Positions 1-12,922 of a stretch of 64,000 bases of DNA are shown here, in pieces. This DNA comes from Megamerina dolium (lineage: Eukaryota > Arthropoda > Insecta > Diptera > Megamerinidae): NCBI GenBank assembly GCA_963854835.1, contig OY978525.1, positions 108,570,917-108,634,916 on the forward strand. Reading direction: 5' to 3'. A program made the translations under genes and the position numbers. The notes below the pieces were generated by a model. It did not search any database. It was not told the origin of the DNA and was given only the letters and a program-made list of their open reading frames with translations. Numbering within the stretch: position 1 is the first letter of the stretch; each line of letters opens with the position of its first letter.

Positions 1-320
1 AGTTCAAACGTTCAGGTGTTTATTTCTACTACTTATCTATTCTAAAACTACATATTCTCTATGAAAAGAGAAGAATATGTTTTTTTCGAAAACCGGAGCG
101 ATTTTGAAGAATTTATAGTTCAGAGTTATGCACTGAATTCACATCGAAAAATTTTTTATTTGAATTTCTGGACTTCAATTCATCTCTTTAAAATAAATAT
201 TTTCTGTTTCTTTTCCTTTCTATCCAAAATTTTCAGCACTGGCAAATATTGTTTGTTTTTGAATATTTTAAATTAATATTTCTTAGTTTTTACCACTAAA
301 AGAAATGGTTGTGGAACTGG
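1..320. other. AT-rich non-coding DNA
   Basis: There is no credible gene here. The 71-codon open frame at 61-276 is rich in Phe, Leu, Ile, Asn and Lys codons, as expected from AT-rich noise, and shows no recognisable domain. Confidence 0.5.
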
Positions 321-677
321 TTTTGAATTGAACTGACTGAATCATAATATTCATATACGAAAATTCTTTAGTAAATTTTATCAAACTAAGATTAAATTCC
401 ATACCCTTTTATTTCAACAGATTGAATAACCGAAAAAAGAGAAGACCTAAATCAAGGAAAAAATCATAAAATTCTTTCTTTCATGATTTTTAAGAGTGTT
501 TTGAATTGAACTGACTGAATCAAAATATTCATATACGACGATTCTTTAGTAAATTTTACCAAACCACAATTAAATTCGATAACCAGTTATTTCAACAGAT
601 TGAATAACCGAAAACAGAGAAGACCTAAATCAAGGAAAAAATCATAAAATTCATTCTTTTATGATTTTTAAGAATGT
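321..677. repeat. tandem duplication, 178-bp unit, two copies
   Basis: Two head-to-tail copies at 321-498 and 499-677 both begin TTTTGAATTGAACTGACTGA. They share a long block around 'ATTTCAACAGATTGAATAAC' and another around 'GAAGACCTAAATCAAGG'. By eye they differ at roughly one base in ten, so the duplication is not brand new. No open frame runs through it and the source family is unknown. Confidence 0.85.
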
Positions 678-2432
678 TACGTTTTACTTCAATTATATTT
701 TAAATAATATATATAAAACAGCATAAAATGCATATAGCAAGCATGATAACATATTGCGAAAACTCTTAGGTTCCCAGTTCAGAACATATTGCTATTTCTA
801 ACCAATTTATTCTCAACCATAAATTGAAAATTTATTAAAAGCAAAAATGAATCACACATATGTGCATATGCGTGCTAGTGTTTGTTAGACTTCCCCTTTT
901 TTTTTGGTGAAATATATTCATAGTATGTTGCATGTAACGTTACAACTACTATTTACCACCTTTCCAGATGACGTGCATGCAGAATATGCTACTTAACCCC
1001 ATCAACATCACAATTTGTATATTTTTTGCAAATTTTCTGGTTTTTTTTTTTTATTATTTCAATTTTTTTTCATTTGCAAATACACTCGTATGTATTTTTG
1101 AGAAATGATGGTGAAATACGTACAAATTTGGTGACACACCTCATTCACTTTCCACACCAATAGCTGCTCGTAAAATTTTTACCGTACCTTGTACTAAGTA
1201 CTCTCTTTTATATATTTTTTTCATATTTATTTTACGTAGTTTTTTTTTACTATCTCTCATACTTCGTAGTGATGACTGTTTACAAAGCGCTTGCATTTAC
1301 TATGAGGTAGCATTCATATATTTTATTTATAAGTACGTGTCCTTTGAGGTTTACATAGTGAATACATACATACATTTATTGCATGAATTTGAGGCGTGTT
1401 AACGTGCATGCGTGTACACGTGTATGGACTTTTTACAACATAATATTGACGCATTGCATTTAATAAATATAGGCATAGATAGAGGCATATTGAAAGCTAG
1501 GTAGATAGATTGGTTGGTTGGTTGGTTAGGTCGATAAAAATCGCCCAACTGATGTACATACAATGTGATGGACGCTTAAGTGAAAACGTGTGTTTGTCAT
1601 TATTTTCGTTGCCTTTTGGACCTTGCATTCAGGGAGAATTTATACCCTCATATGTATAATAGCATAGAATTTCATGAAAATTATATATGATTCATTTGAA
1701 TTATTTCAAGAATGGGAAATTGAGTTACTTGGCATACATACTAATATAATAACATGTGAGTATGCTTGGGGAATTTGTTTTTTTTTTTTTTTTTGACAGT
1801 AATTGAATTATTTAATTTGCTTGCTATGGTTTTAGACATGTACATTTCTTGTCAGGTAATTTATTCATTTTAATTTGATTAAAAAAAAAAAAAAATTAGA
1901 TACAACAAATTGAATTATGTATACTCATAATGTAATTATTTTAATGCAAAATTAAATTACAAGCAATTTTTTTGTGAAAAATATATTTTTAGTTCATTCT
2001 CATTTTTTTAAAAAATTAATTAATTATTTAAAATAAAAAAAAAAAAAAAAAATTCATATATATAATTTTTCTTAATAGTACATTATATCTACTACTTTTT
2101 TTTCTAACAAATTCCATTATCGATTATAATATTATTGTATTTATTTATTTATTTATTTTTTTTTCTTATGCTCTACAATATCAATAACCATTTTCATTGT
2201 ATACTTGAATATATCTATGCATCACTAACTTTAAGAGCTCATTGTTGAGCGTTATGATGCGCAACGAACACTTAAAATAATCGTAAAGTATATGGTAGAA
2301 GCCGTTGCATAGTCATAAAATTCTTAATATTACAACCTATCTTTTACTTAAGTATTCTTAATAAAGCTTTATGTCGCGTTTCATATTACATGGCAATGAT
2401 TTGAGTAATTTTTTGTTGAATTGAGTGTGCTC
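678..2432. other. AT-rich non-coding DNA with homopolymer runs
   Basis: No gene is supported. The stretch holds several T or A runs (for example near 1780, 1880 and 2040), a short GGTT repeat near 1511-1527, and many ATG/CAT-containing short palindromes such as those with ACATATGT cores that are common in fly intergenic DNA. Confidence 0.5.
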
Positions 2433-2705
2433 TTAATAGTGATTTAAATTAGATTTGAGTGATTTTGATTATTTTACTTATTTTTATTAAATATCAATAT
2501 TGTTTATTAAAATGAATTTATGCATAAATTATCGCAGATTGTGATTCTAATCAATAAGATATTTTGTGTATTAAGAGTGATTTATATTAGATTTGAGTGC
2601 TTTTTATTATTTTAATTATTTTTATTATATATCAATATTATTTATTAAAATGAATTTAAGCATAAATTGACTCAAATCGTGATTGTAATCAATAATATAC
2701 CTATA
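2433..2705. repeat. tandem duplication, 138-bp unit, two copies
   Basis: The unit at 2433 (TTAATAGTGATTTAAATTAG) recurs at 2571 (TTAAGAGTGATTTATATTAG). The match continues through GATTTGAGTG, the 'TATCAATATT' block, 'TTATTAAAATGAATTTA' and the 'GTGATT..AATCAATAA' block. The AT bias lowers the weight of each block, but their order and constant spacing support a true duplication. Confidence 0.75.
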
Positions 2706-5700
2706 TATATTTATTTCTCCATATCTATCATCTCTACTTATGAGTGTTACAAATGAAAGAACGAACTCAATATACTCTTGATACTTTGAGTTTAGAATAT
2801 ATATGAATGAGTAATTATTATTGAGTAATATATAGGTAAATGCTTGAAAAAATACTCAAATTATTATAAGAAAAATCCAATTCGTAATTAGAATATTATA
2901 AAACATTAAAGAAATATATAAATTTCACTCAATTAAGTCATCGAATGAGTCATTTACTCATTTTCTATTATTAATTGTCCTCATGAGAGTTGAAAAGCAA
3001 ATTAAGAGAGCAGAAAAATTGAATGCTTTAACTCATTACCATCTAGTGACTCATTTAGAGTACAAATGTTTGGTTAGAAATCAATTTTTTATTTATTTAA
3101 CATTAAAAAGAAAACAATTAAATTGAGTGCTTTCTCTAATGTTTTCACAATCAAATTCAATTACAAAACATTCTAATCAAATATATGCGGAAATATAAAA
3201 GCTCAATATATTTTGCAACGAAATAAATCCTTTAAGTAAAAATTGAATAAAATGACTTACATAAAAATGACCCCATGGCACATGGCTCAAATCAAATAGT
3301 CAGTAATAAAATAAGTAAATGTTGAATGTTGAAAGCAAATCAATTCATACTACTACTTTTCCATTTTCATCAGCATCAGCAGCAGTACAAAAAAAAAAGA
3401 AGCTTAGAAGGATATTATCGTCTCTGACATAAATGCAATATTGGATATAAAAGAAATATATAATAAAAAATGATAATGATGGTTGTACGTAGTAGGGAGA
3501 TTAAAGTGCCAGCCAGAATAGTATATATAGCAGCTTGTATGGCTTCTGTATTAATAATAAAGTAAATAAAAATGAAACGTAAGTCAATTATGGTTATACT
3601 CGTGTATACTTAAGATTGACTTTCATCTTTGCAATAATTGTAGCGGTGGTAGTGAGTGAGATTGCAGAATATATGCGCGTATGAAATGAGGTCATAAAAA
3701 TAAAATATTATTTATAAGCTGATTTTTTTTTTTTTTTGCTTTGTTTTTGTATTGTTTTATTTCTTTACGCGCTCTTTTTTCAGCTCCTTAAAGCAATATT
3801 TTTTTTTTAATAAATATTTACTGAAATCAAAGAACAATTTTGTCGATTTTATATTTGTTTTGTTTTTGATTTAAGGAATTTGTAAGTATTGGTGTATAGG
3901 TGTATTTTATAAATGATATTTTTATTATTGATTTAGTATGATTGCAATGATTGAAAATATGATTGTCGTATTTGATAATATATTTATAATAAATTGGATT
4001 TATGGAAAAATCGTCTTGTGATCATTTTTCTTTGCTTAGTCCCAATTGCAGAGCAATTCATATTTATTTGATGTGAAAATTCTTATAAAAATATTAAAAT
4101 TAAACAAATATAATATAAATATTTTTTCATTGTTCTCTTTTCAGGTAATACTTTATCATAATTGAAGTTAAATTCTGAATCTAACCAAGTAACTATTTAT
4201 TTTACATAATTCGTCAACTTAAATTCTTCTTACAAATTTAATACAAATTTAAAAGTTTCGCATTTGCAAACATTATTCTATTTTTAACATAGAAACATGC
4301 TATTTTTAGCTTGAGGGTACAATGATAATATTATCTACCACAAATCTAATTGTTACCCCATTCACTCTCATTACTCAAGAACTATTGTCAGTAGCACGCA
4401 TCGCAAATTCATAATAATATTGTATTAGTAAGTCGTAAAAAGTAGGGAGAAAATGTTCAACAAAAACAATAACTGCAATAATAATAACTGCAATAATAGC
4501 AGAAAATAGAATGAGAACATATGCAACAACAAAACGACGTACCTACAAGTCACTGCCACCACCACTACGTACGTACATAGTACTCCACCAACCAACAATA
4601 TATAGTAACAATAGCAATTAATTTAACTAAGACAAAACCAACAACAACAACAACAACAACAGCACCAACAACAAATTGAAATCAACGCCATTACTACTAA
4701 TTTAGTATGAAACAGCCTGGCCAAATAACTGACTTGCCTGTTTTGCCTGCCTCTATATATACAATATCTATGTCTGTATTTGTCTTTATGACTGCTTTTC
4801 ACTGCCTATCACTGTTAATGCTGCTGGTTATGGTGAACTATCGCGTTGTTGTTGTTTTTGGAAACTATTGTAACTGCAAACAAACAAACAAGAACAACAA
4901 CAACAACAACAATTCTTTTTGTAAACAAAACAAATCTAAATACTGTGTACGCGAACTTTCCTATAAAGCAGTATATACATTCAAAAAATATATAATGAAA
5001 CACCCTAACTTGTATGTGGTCTCTTCCTCCATGTATATGATTCGCTCATGCGTCACTACCACTATACTTATATGTATAAACTACTACAGTTAGTACTATT
5101 TACTATGGTATGATATAATATGTACAAAAACAAAACAAAAACAAAAAAACATTAGCAACAACAACAACAACAACTCACGTGACTCATGACCAGCCAACCA
5201 TGGCACAACGATAGTGACGTTCATATAGCCGCCACAACAACAACAACAACAACAAGAGTGGTGGCATGAAAGTTCATTGTCTTGAAATTAGAATATGAAA
5301 ATGAAGGAAAATGATGAAAACAACAATAGACAGCCAGGCCAGGACAGGCTAGGCAGCAAGGGGCATATATTTACTATGCACGGAATGAATGAATAACAAA
5401 AAGAAAATTTTGTTTTAAATATGAAGCATACTTTGCGGCTTTAAAGCATACATTTTTTGTATTCTATATGCCACCATATTTGTGAATTTAAGAAATTTCA
5501 AAAATATGTGCAAAGTGTTATCTGTTTAAAAATTAAGCACCTAAATCTATGCTACGGTTTTAATAAGACCGAAAATATTTATTATCTGATAAATATGATA
5601 ATTTTCTATATACTCTATTACCCTTTCATATCTTTACTTATATTGTTCATTTTTTAATTTTTTTTTGTGTGTGATTTCATTCGCTTTCGAATATTACTTA

Positions 5701-6001
5701 CCTCCTTTCATTTCAGACAGGTGACGATGTTTATTATTACACGCCTCAAAAAATATTCTTTTATTATTTCTATTTATATTGTATTGTACAAAAAAAGTTT
5801 ATTATCAAACGTGTATTTAGTTGCTCGTTGTATGTATATTAGTCGACGTCTTGTAGGCGCGTCACGATGACGCCTAAATGTATGCCTCATCGTTTAATTT
5901 TTCTACCGGTTTATTATTTCATTCATTCAACAAGCAATTCAAAAAATATAAATAAACAACAAAAACAAAAATGAACGTCAAATCAACATAAAAACACGCA
6001 A

Positions 6002-6035
<34 letters not shown>

Positions 6036-6441
6036 TATTGGATAATATATATATATATGAAAAGTGGTATGAAAAATATACAAAACAAATATATGTATGT
6101 ATATATGGAGTATTTTTACCTTAACGGTGCTTTTCTTAGTCATATTTCATTATTACTATTAAGTACATAGCAACAAATCTGAATATAAGGGATAATAACA
6201 TGAAATGAATTGTGCATTTTTAGAGCATACTTTTTGAATACGATTTGGGACCAACTGATCATTTAATATCATATTTTGTATTTGATTTTTTTGACTACCA
6301 ATTTAGATTTGAAAAAAAAATATAAAATTCCAATTTTCCATCATTATAACAAAATGACTATTATCTTATACATCTGTAGAATTTATTTTAAATATTTCAA
6401 ACTGACCCCATCGACCTAAAATCATATCAATTTTGTTATTA
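2706..6441. other. AT-rich non-coding DNA with CAA repeats
   Basis: No gene is supported. The area from 4440 to 5300 is crowded with AAC/CAA-type runs (4638-4674, 5156-5175, 5236-5255), which create open frames made of poly-Asn or poly-Val that I regard as artefacts. A short imperfect hairpin with arms GGCGcGTCA and TGACGCC lies near 5855-5875. Confidence 0.5.
6005..6032. repeat. (CT)n microsatellite
   Basis: An uninterrupted run of CT dinucleotides, followed about 15 bases later by an (AT) run. It accounts for the poly-Arg/Glu stretch in the open frame on the opposite strand. Confidence 0.95.
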
Positions 6442-6547
6442 TACAGGGTTAGGCGATTCAAGCGACCATAATTTTTTTTGTGTGAAATTATTTTTGATTG
6501 ATTCAAATTAAAAAAATTGTGGAAATAATCAAAACTTCAAAATCCAT

Positions 6548-7535
6548 TCAACCTAGCTCGATGTGGCCACCTTTTGCCTAGACTATGGCCTTCAAACGGT
6601 TTAGAAATGAATTGTATGCTTCACGAATGTGATCTTCCTGTATTTTTAACCATTCCCGAACAATGGCTTTCTTCAGCGTATCCATATTAGCATATTTTTT
6701 AGTCCTCACCTTGCTCTCCAAAATGGCACAGATGGAATAGTCCATCGGATTTGCATCTAGTGAATTCGAAAGTCATTGTGTGGACGAAATATGACTTTTT
6801 AACCATTCTTGGTTCACACGAGCTTTATAAGACGGTGCCGAGTTTTGTTGGAACGTCCATGGTCTACGACCGAAATGTTTCGGTGCCCACGGCTCTGAAG
6901 CAACTACCAAAACATTTTCCCGATAATAACTTGCATTGACTTTGACACCAGGTACGATGAAAACGATTGGAGAGCTGTACCATCAGCGGTACAGCTACCC
7001 ATGACATAACTTGAGATAGAAAATTACTTCGGGTCACCATGCGTAGTCTCAAATTTTCGGAAGTGCGTCAAGTTAAGTAAACACGATCATTTTGAGAGCT
7101 CAATAGGGACATTTTTCTCACCAGACAACACAATGTTTGGAAATTCACCACGTTCGTGCAATCGTAACAACTCCTTTGCTCTGTCGAGTCTAACTTTTTC
7201 TTGCTTCTGTGTAAGATCGTGTGCCTTTTGGAAATTTTAAGGCTTTACCTTGAGCTAATTTTGGAATATGCGTCGAATGCTTCGTTGGGATATTTTCAGT
7301 TCTTTGCCCCTTTGATTACCACTATGACGTGGATTTCGGTCGATTTGAACTTCACTTTCCGAACCATTTCAGGTAATGTTGCTGTTTTTTTTTGTCCACT
7401 ACCATTGTAACGATTTATGGTACGATACACAAACATTATATTCACTTTGAGGTATTTGAGCTCACGATCAATATCTGTGATTTGTGATTTTTCAGCCAAA
7501 TATAACGCAATCACACTATTACGTTTGAATTCCAT
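6548..7535 (-). pseudogene. broken transposase of the 6444-7763 element
   Basis: Pieces in order on the minus strand: an N-terminal helix-turn-helix region near 7535-7296 (MEFKRNSVIALYLAEKSQ, then 'YRTINRYNGSGQ'), a central DDE part near 6960-6800 ('PGVKVNASYYRENVL', 'RRPWTFQQNSAPSYKA'), and a C-terminal part near 6750-6548 with 'DANPMDYSICAILESKV' and 'FLNRLKAIV-stop-AKGGHIEL'. In this family the second metal-binding residue sits in FQQDSAP; here codon AAC gives Asn, so catalysis would be lost. The third Asp in the SPDANPMDY-type motif region is still legible. Stops and frameshifts separate the pieces. It would have cut and pasted its own element in the nucleus. Confidence 0.85.
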
Positions 7536-7584
7536 TTTTAATAACTTTTGTTCTATAAAACTTAGACGCAAATGATTGTGGTAT

Positions 7585-7748
7585 AAACAGCTGTTATTGG
7601 TATGAATTTCAAGTAGTTGGCAATATTGGTTTGGCAGATATACCTGTGTGTAGTTGGTAACACTTTAAACAGCTGTTATTGGTATGAATTTCATGTAGTT
7701 GGCAATATCGCTTTGACAGATATACCTGTGTATAGTTGGTAACACTTC
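7585..7748. repeat. 82-bp tandem duplication at the element's 5' end
   Basis: Two copies at 7585-7666 and 7667-7748 begin AAACAGCTGTTATTGGTATG and end TAGTTGGTAACACTT. They lie between the terminal inverted repeat and the transposase start, where transposase-binding sites would be expected. Divergence between the copies is low, with only a handful of substitutions. Confidence 0.9.
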
Positions 7749-7763
7749 AATCGCTTTACCCTG

Positions 7764-9890
7764 TATATTGTAGTAATAAACTACTAAATAGACATATCTA
7801 AATCTAAATGAAAATATATATTCATACCATATACACTATATGTTTTAACCAACTTTTGTAACTGACAGCCATTTTATTTACATGGATCATTATCTCTAAA
7901 CTCAAATGTATTGCAAATGAAATGACAGCCTGACAAATTAGTACCATTCATAGTACAATTTCATATTCATTTTCATTAGACATTCAGACAGGTTCAGACT
8001 GACTTGCTGTTAGTTTTATTTTGTGCTTGCGGTCATCTTATCACTTAATATCATCTAATGCATTTGATTTCTTAATTTTTGGTAATATAAATGAAATTTA
8101 TAAAGCCGCAGAGAAAATTATTTTTATATTATTTATATATGATTTTTAATAAGCCTTGAATTAATTTTACTTAATTTTAAAGCCTCCTCAAATTATGAAT
8201 TTAATCATTTTAAAAGGTACAACATGACAATTGGTAAGTGTATCTGCTGTAGTGGAAAAATTGCATCTTTTTTCCACTATTATCTACATTTTATATACTA
8301 AATTGTAAGTGATTATATAAAAACCAGACAATTATTCAAAATATGTCTAAAAATGTCAGACATGTAACACAACAGCGAATTTTTTTTTTTCACAAAATTC
8401 CATATTACAGCTTCATATTAAAATTATTACATACATTTTTACGTAAAATGAAAATATAAAAAAAAATAAATAAAATGTTAAAAATATAATACTGATAATA
8501 ATAATAGTAATTTTTTGTTGCATACATGTAGGCGTTTGGTGCATAGTAAAAACGTATAATAAATATATAATAAGGATTGAAAAGAAAATATGATAAATTT
8601 ATTCTTGTTAGATGATTTATTTTAATGCTTGCTTTTTTGGAAAAGAGCCAAAGAAAAAGTTTGCAAACAAAAACAGCAAAAAAAAAATGCAATAACTCTA
8701 AAAGTATGCTTTAAAAAAAATGTATATATATATATATTTTAATAGATTTAAGTACATTGCGCCTTGCGTAAGCAAGAGTAAGTTGTCATAAGCATGTTTT
8801 GCAGTCATTTCTCGTAATCCTTCTTGGTATTGCGCCTAAAAATATGCAATTTATTTTAGATTCTTATACATCTCATACCAATTGTATAATACCAACACCA
8901 ACACACTACTTAGCATTCTATAGCTAGTTTGTTACAGCTGCAACTGAAATGTTGCATTAATCTTATTGTAAGTACTGTCACTGCCATTGTTGGCTGTTAC
9001 AAACTATTAGTGTTTAGAGCTGGTGCAGTTATTTTATATATATAATTTTTTTTTTTATATAGCTTCCTCTTATTTTTATGTAAGTACATATATACATAAA
9101 TATATATTTGTATGTTCATGTACATGACTCAGTTGGCTGGCGGCAACATTGCAACACCAAAATAATATGGCGAGATGAACAACAACAGCAACAACAACAA
9201 CAACAGTAGTGTAACATACATGTCAGTAACATGCCGTCGGTGTCGCGTTTGAATGTGACAGCTGTGACAAGAAAGGAGTTTATTTATGATAATTATGCAT
9301 TTTGAATATGCAAATTTCTTTACATTTCTATTTTTTTTTTTTTTTTGGTTTTCTTTTCCTTTTTTTTTTTTTGCTAGTTACTCAAATGTATGTACATTTA
9401 CTAAATGGTGAATAGCTACAATTATTTATGCACATATGTAGACTATTAAGTATAGAGTATTTTTTTTCGGTGGGGAAATTACACTGTACTGTGCATTCTT
9501 ATATTTTTGTTAAAGGGCAAACATGTATACAATATTTTTTTTTTTTTTTTAATATTTATATTTATTTCAGCAATTACTTTCAATGGTTCCATATTCTTTT
9601 ATTTCTATTTCTTAAATTTTAAATGTGATATTTTTCAGTTATTAAGTACTTATTTCAAGTCCCAGGTCTGTGAGTTAAGCTTTTTCTAACTAAATTTAGG
9701 GAAAAAATCATTTGCATGGAATATTATAGTATTGAAATATTTTTTCTATATATATTTTCGAATTTTTACATAGAACAAATGCACTATAATTCCATCGTGT
9801 ATGCTATTAACGATTTATTTCAGCAAAATTTTCAAAACATTTTTATAACTCAATTAACTTTTAGAAATTTTAAATAAAAAACATATGAAT
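7764..9890. other. AT-rich non-coding DNA
   Basis: No gene is supported. The 95-codon minus-strand frame at 8405-8692 consists mostly of Tyr, Phe, Ile and Asn and looks like AT-rich noise. CAA repeats lie at 9180-9206. T runs lie at 9331-9346 and 9360-9372. One member of a 26-bp inverted pair lies at 8519-8544. Confidence 0.5.
8519..8544 (+). repeat. 26-bp inverted repeat, left member
   Basis: TGCATACATGTAGGCGTTTG followed by GTGCAT. The reverse complement recurs at 9891-9916 with one mismatch. Outside this core both copies adjoin an ATAATAATA run and TTTT, so the matched block is probably about 45 bp. Whether the pair marks the ends of a 1.4-kb element is unknown. Confidence 0.8.
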
Positions 9891-9916
9891 ATGCATCAAA
9901 CGCCTACATGTATGCA
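9891..9916 (-). repeat. 26-bp inverted repeat, right member
   Basis: Minus-strand partner of the copy at 8519-8544, with 25 of 26 bases matching, again beside an ATT/AAT triplet run. No open frame of note lies between the two. Confidence 0.8.
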
Positions 9917-12300
9917 ATGAAAATTATTATTATTATTATCCATTATTATTCTTCTATTTTTAGTGAAAAAAGATGGAGAGTCTTTTACAGTAATGAATTA
10001 AATGAATTAATTAAACGATTTACCATTCAAGTTGTTTTGCAAAAAAAAAAAATGAAGTACATGATAAGGGGTTGACGTAAGGTCCTATAAATGTACTTGA
10101 TGACGCAGGACTACCCATTGACACAACTACCAAATTGTAGGAGACTTAAGTTGTCGTCGATAAGGCAATATTGATGAGCTATAGACATTTTCTTGCAATA
10201 GCTTTTAATTCATATCATCTAGTTGATCTCAATTCACCACTGAATCAATCTTCTGATTTCGCAGCAGAAGCTCCTGACTTTTATGACAACGCTATCTCAC
10301 CCTCTATAGCTTCAAATATTATCTGAAAATTAAATATTTTATTGAGATATTTTCAAACAACTTTTTTAATGAATAAAAGTTCAATAAATTCTCACAAACT
10401 CTTAGTGCTATATTAATATTAATTTATTTTTACTCCAAAAAATAAAATAAATAAATCTAATTATAACAAGTGCTTATTAAATAAACAACAACAACAACAA
10501 CAACATATATTACACAATAATATATGTAATTACAATTTGTAAAAAAAAAATCATCCATAAAATCACATCCACTCCCACATTAACTTCTATATTCACATTC
10601 CATTATTCTATGTTACCGATAATTCACATCATTATATATTCATTAAATGAATCATCATATACATTTAATATATACAAGTAGCTATTAACAAGTTTTCTAA
10701 TAAAAAAGAACAAAATAATTGTAATCGGTAACAAGTATAACCACCAGCACAGTAACAACAAAAACAACCACAATATTAATAGGAATAAATTAACTTGCTC
10801 AAACATTTATTCACACACTTGGTCCTCTCCATTGAAATATATAGTGACAAGTGGTAAATAATTACGTATATGTGTGGTGGTATGTATATAGGCAATGACA
10901 GTTGACAGTTTATATTGACTACCTTAATATAAAAAATATAAATAATATAATTAATGTATTATTACATATACAGACAAACATTGACAGACAAATGTAGAGA
11001 ATTGAAAATATATACAGAGGTTAATAAGCAAAATTTTATTTTTTTTTTTAAGAAATTTAATACAAAATTTTTGTATTAAAGATATTTTTAATATATTTTA
11101 ATTAAACAAAAAATTGAAATTTCATAATTTTTAATTTTATTTTATTGTTTTTTCTTATTTCGTATTTTCATCTTTAATTATAGTATTGCATATCCAAGTA
11201 TTGATTTAATTGCAAATTTGCCTTATAATTGCAAAATATTTCTTCGCCACTATATATCCCATTATCTATATTTATACATATATGTAATTTATAAAAAAAA
11301 AGGTAGAAAAAGAGAGCGAGAAAATGAAATGAATACAATAGAATAGTTGTTGTTAAAAATTTCATTGTTGTTTAACAAGAAAATAAATGAATAAGAAAAA
11401 AAATTTGTTCTATGAATGAGATTTTTCTTCTAGTTATTGTCGTTGTGTTTGTTGTTGTTGTTGTTGATGGTAATTGACAATGAATGGCTGTGAGTCATTT
11501 TGTTGTTATTTTATAAAAATAAACTATACTCACAGTACGTTTGTGTGTGTGTGTGTGTGTGTATTCTAATACAATAACAACAGTTAAAACTACAAGTATT
11601 TACTATTATTTATAAGCTTTCATTCATGATGTATCAACCGCTGTATAGCACACACAAATAGCTAACATATGTATAACAAGCAGAAGCAATTTTAAATAAA
11701 TATATAATATGTTTTTTATATAATTTTTTTGTGCATTTACATGTTAAATATTCATAATATTCACACATAACAATTACAATGCATCGTAGTATGTACATCA
11801 TCACCAACTAAATATCATTCAGCATCGAGCATCAGTAACAATAATGTATATTGTATATTTTGTATGTATATGGTATAATACTTGTGATTCTATTAGTCTA
11901 TTCTCCTCACATTCTCTAGAATCTAGTAGACGATTTCTGATTGCATTTGCCACAATGGCAAATATAGATTTCTATTATAAATGTATATACATAAGTGAGC
12001 TCTGTGTGTTGTGATTCAATAAAATTTTCCAAGAAATGCTTGTTGCGCATCACAACATATACTATATTTGCGTATAATAATAATAATAACAATATCAAAA
12101 ATATTTAAAAAAATATTCTCAATGAGTTTTCTCTTTGAATGAGTTTTCATTTTTATATATAAAAATCAGAAAATTTATGAAATGGTACAATAAGCAAGTT
12201 TTTGTTTTCTTTTATTTGTAAAAATCTGATATTTTTATCAAATATATTTCAAATTATCTATTTTCTTGAATATGAACTTTATAGTAACATTAAATACTTT
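9917..12300. other. AT-rich non-coding DNA
   Basis: No gene is supported. The segment 10070-10330 is less AT-biased than its neighbours and might be an old element fragment, but I recognise nothing in it. A (GT)n run lies at 11542-11562 and CAA/GTT repeats at 10488-10505 and 11446-11465. Confidence 0.5.
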
Positions 12301-12363
12301 TTATACCCTGCATAATGCAATATGCATGGTATATTCATTTCGGTCAGATGTTTGTGTCCACTT

Positions 12364-12598
12364 GAAGGAATCTCCGGAGATATAAACATAGATATATATT
12401 CGTGATCAGCGTCGATTAAATTTTCGATTTAACGATGTCCGTCCGTCCGTCCGTCCGTCCGTCCGTCCGTCCGTCCGTCCGTCCGTGAAGGAATCTCCGG
12501 AGATATAAACATAGATATATATTCGTGATCAGCGTCGATTAAATTTTCGATTTAACGATGTCCGTCCGTCCGTCCGTCCGTCCGTCCGTCTGTCTGTC
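12364..12598. repeat. 123-bp tandem duplication containing (GTCC)n
   Basis: Copy 1 (12364-12486) and copy 2 (12487-12598) both start GAAGGAATCTCCGGAGATAT and end in a GTCC tetranucleotide array (12437-12486 and 12560-12598). Apart from array length and a change to GTCT at the end of copy 2 they are identical by eye. This points to a recent unequal exchange or slippage primed by the array. Confidence 0.95.
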
Positions 12599-12922
12599 AC
12601 CTGGCTGGTTCGCACGATAACTTGAGTAAATATTGAGCTATTTCGATGAAATTTGGCGCAAGTAACCTATGATCCAAGGGTACGGAGGGGATTGATATTG
12701 GGCATGATCGGTCAATAACCACGCCCACACCAAGCATTCAAAGCGACTAACCTCGAAATTTTCAAAATCTTTAACTTGCTATAACTCACATAATATACAA
12801 CTTGGGCCAACAATATTTGGCACATAGACTTATATTATACTACTATATAACCTCGCCAAAAGTGGTTGAGCCACGCCTACTTTTTAGCGTAGCTCTCATA
12901 CAAAGTGTATGTACTTCTTTTA

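Larger units (their letters stand above)
6444..7763 (-). mobile_element. Tc1/mariner-superfamily element, complete ends, inactive (rosa-like)
   Basis: The element has inverted ends: CAGGGTTAGGCGATTCAAG at 6444 and, read on the minus strand from 7763, CAGGGTAAAGCGATTGAAG. A TA lies immediately outside each end (6442-6443 and 7764-7765), as expected for this superfamily. Length is 1320 bp, normal for a one-gene element. The broken transposase runs on the minus strand. Similarity of the protein pieces to the tephritid 'rosa' group (DD41D) is from memory and should be treated as a suggestion. The 5' non-coding part (7585-7748) carries an 82-bp tandem duplication. Confidence 0.85.

Noticed and set aside
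4707..5093. 128-codon plus-strand open frame with a poly-Asn run and a hydrophobic start
   Set aside because: It depends on a CAA/AAC repeat, is overlapped by a poly-Val frame on the other strand, has no domain, and its codons follow the local base bias.
5690..5720. Splice-like signals on both strands (TTTCATTTCAG and GGAGGTAAGT on the minus strand)
   Set aside because: No matching second splice site at a sensible distance and no coding potential on either side.
8217..8245. Possible exon ending at ATTG|GTAAGTG
   Set aside because: The only upstream acceptor candidate (AATTTTAAAG) has a poor pyrimidine tract, and no frame is supported.
8405..8692. 95-codon minus-strand frame, very Tyr/Phe/Ile-rich
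   Set aside because: Composition is what random AT-rich DNA gives; it could imitate membrane segments but shows no family pattern or gene context.
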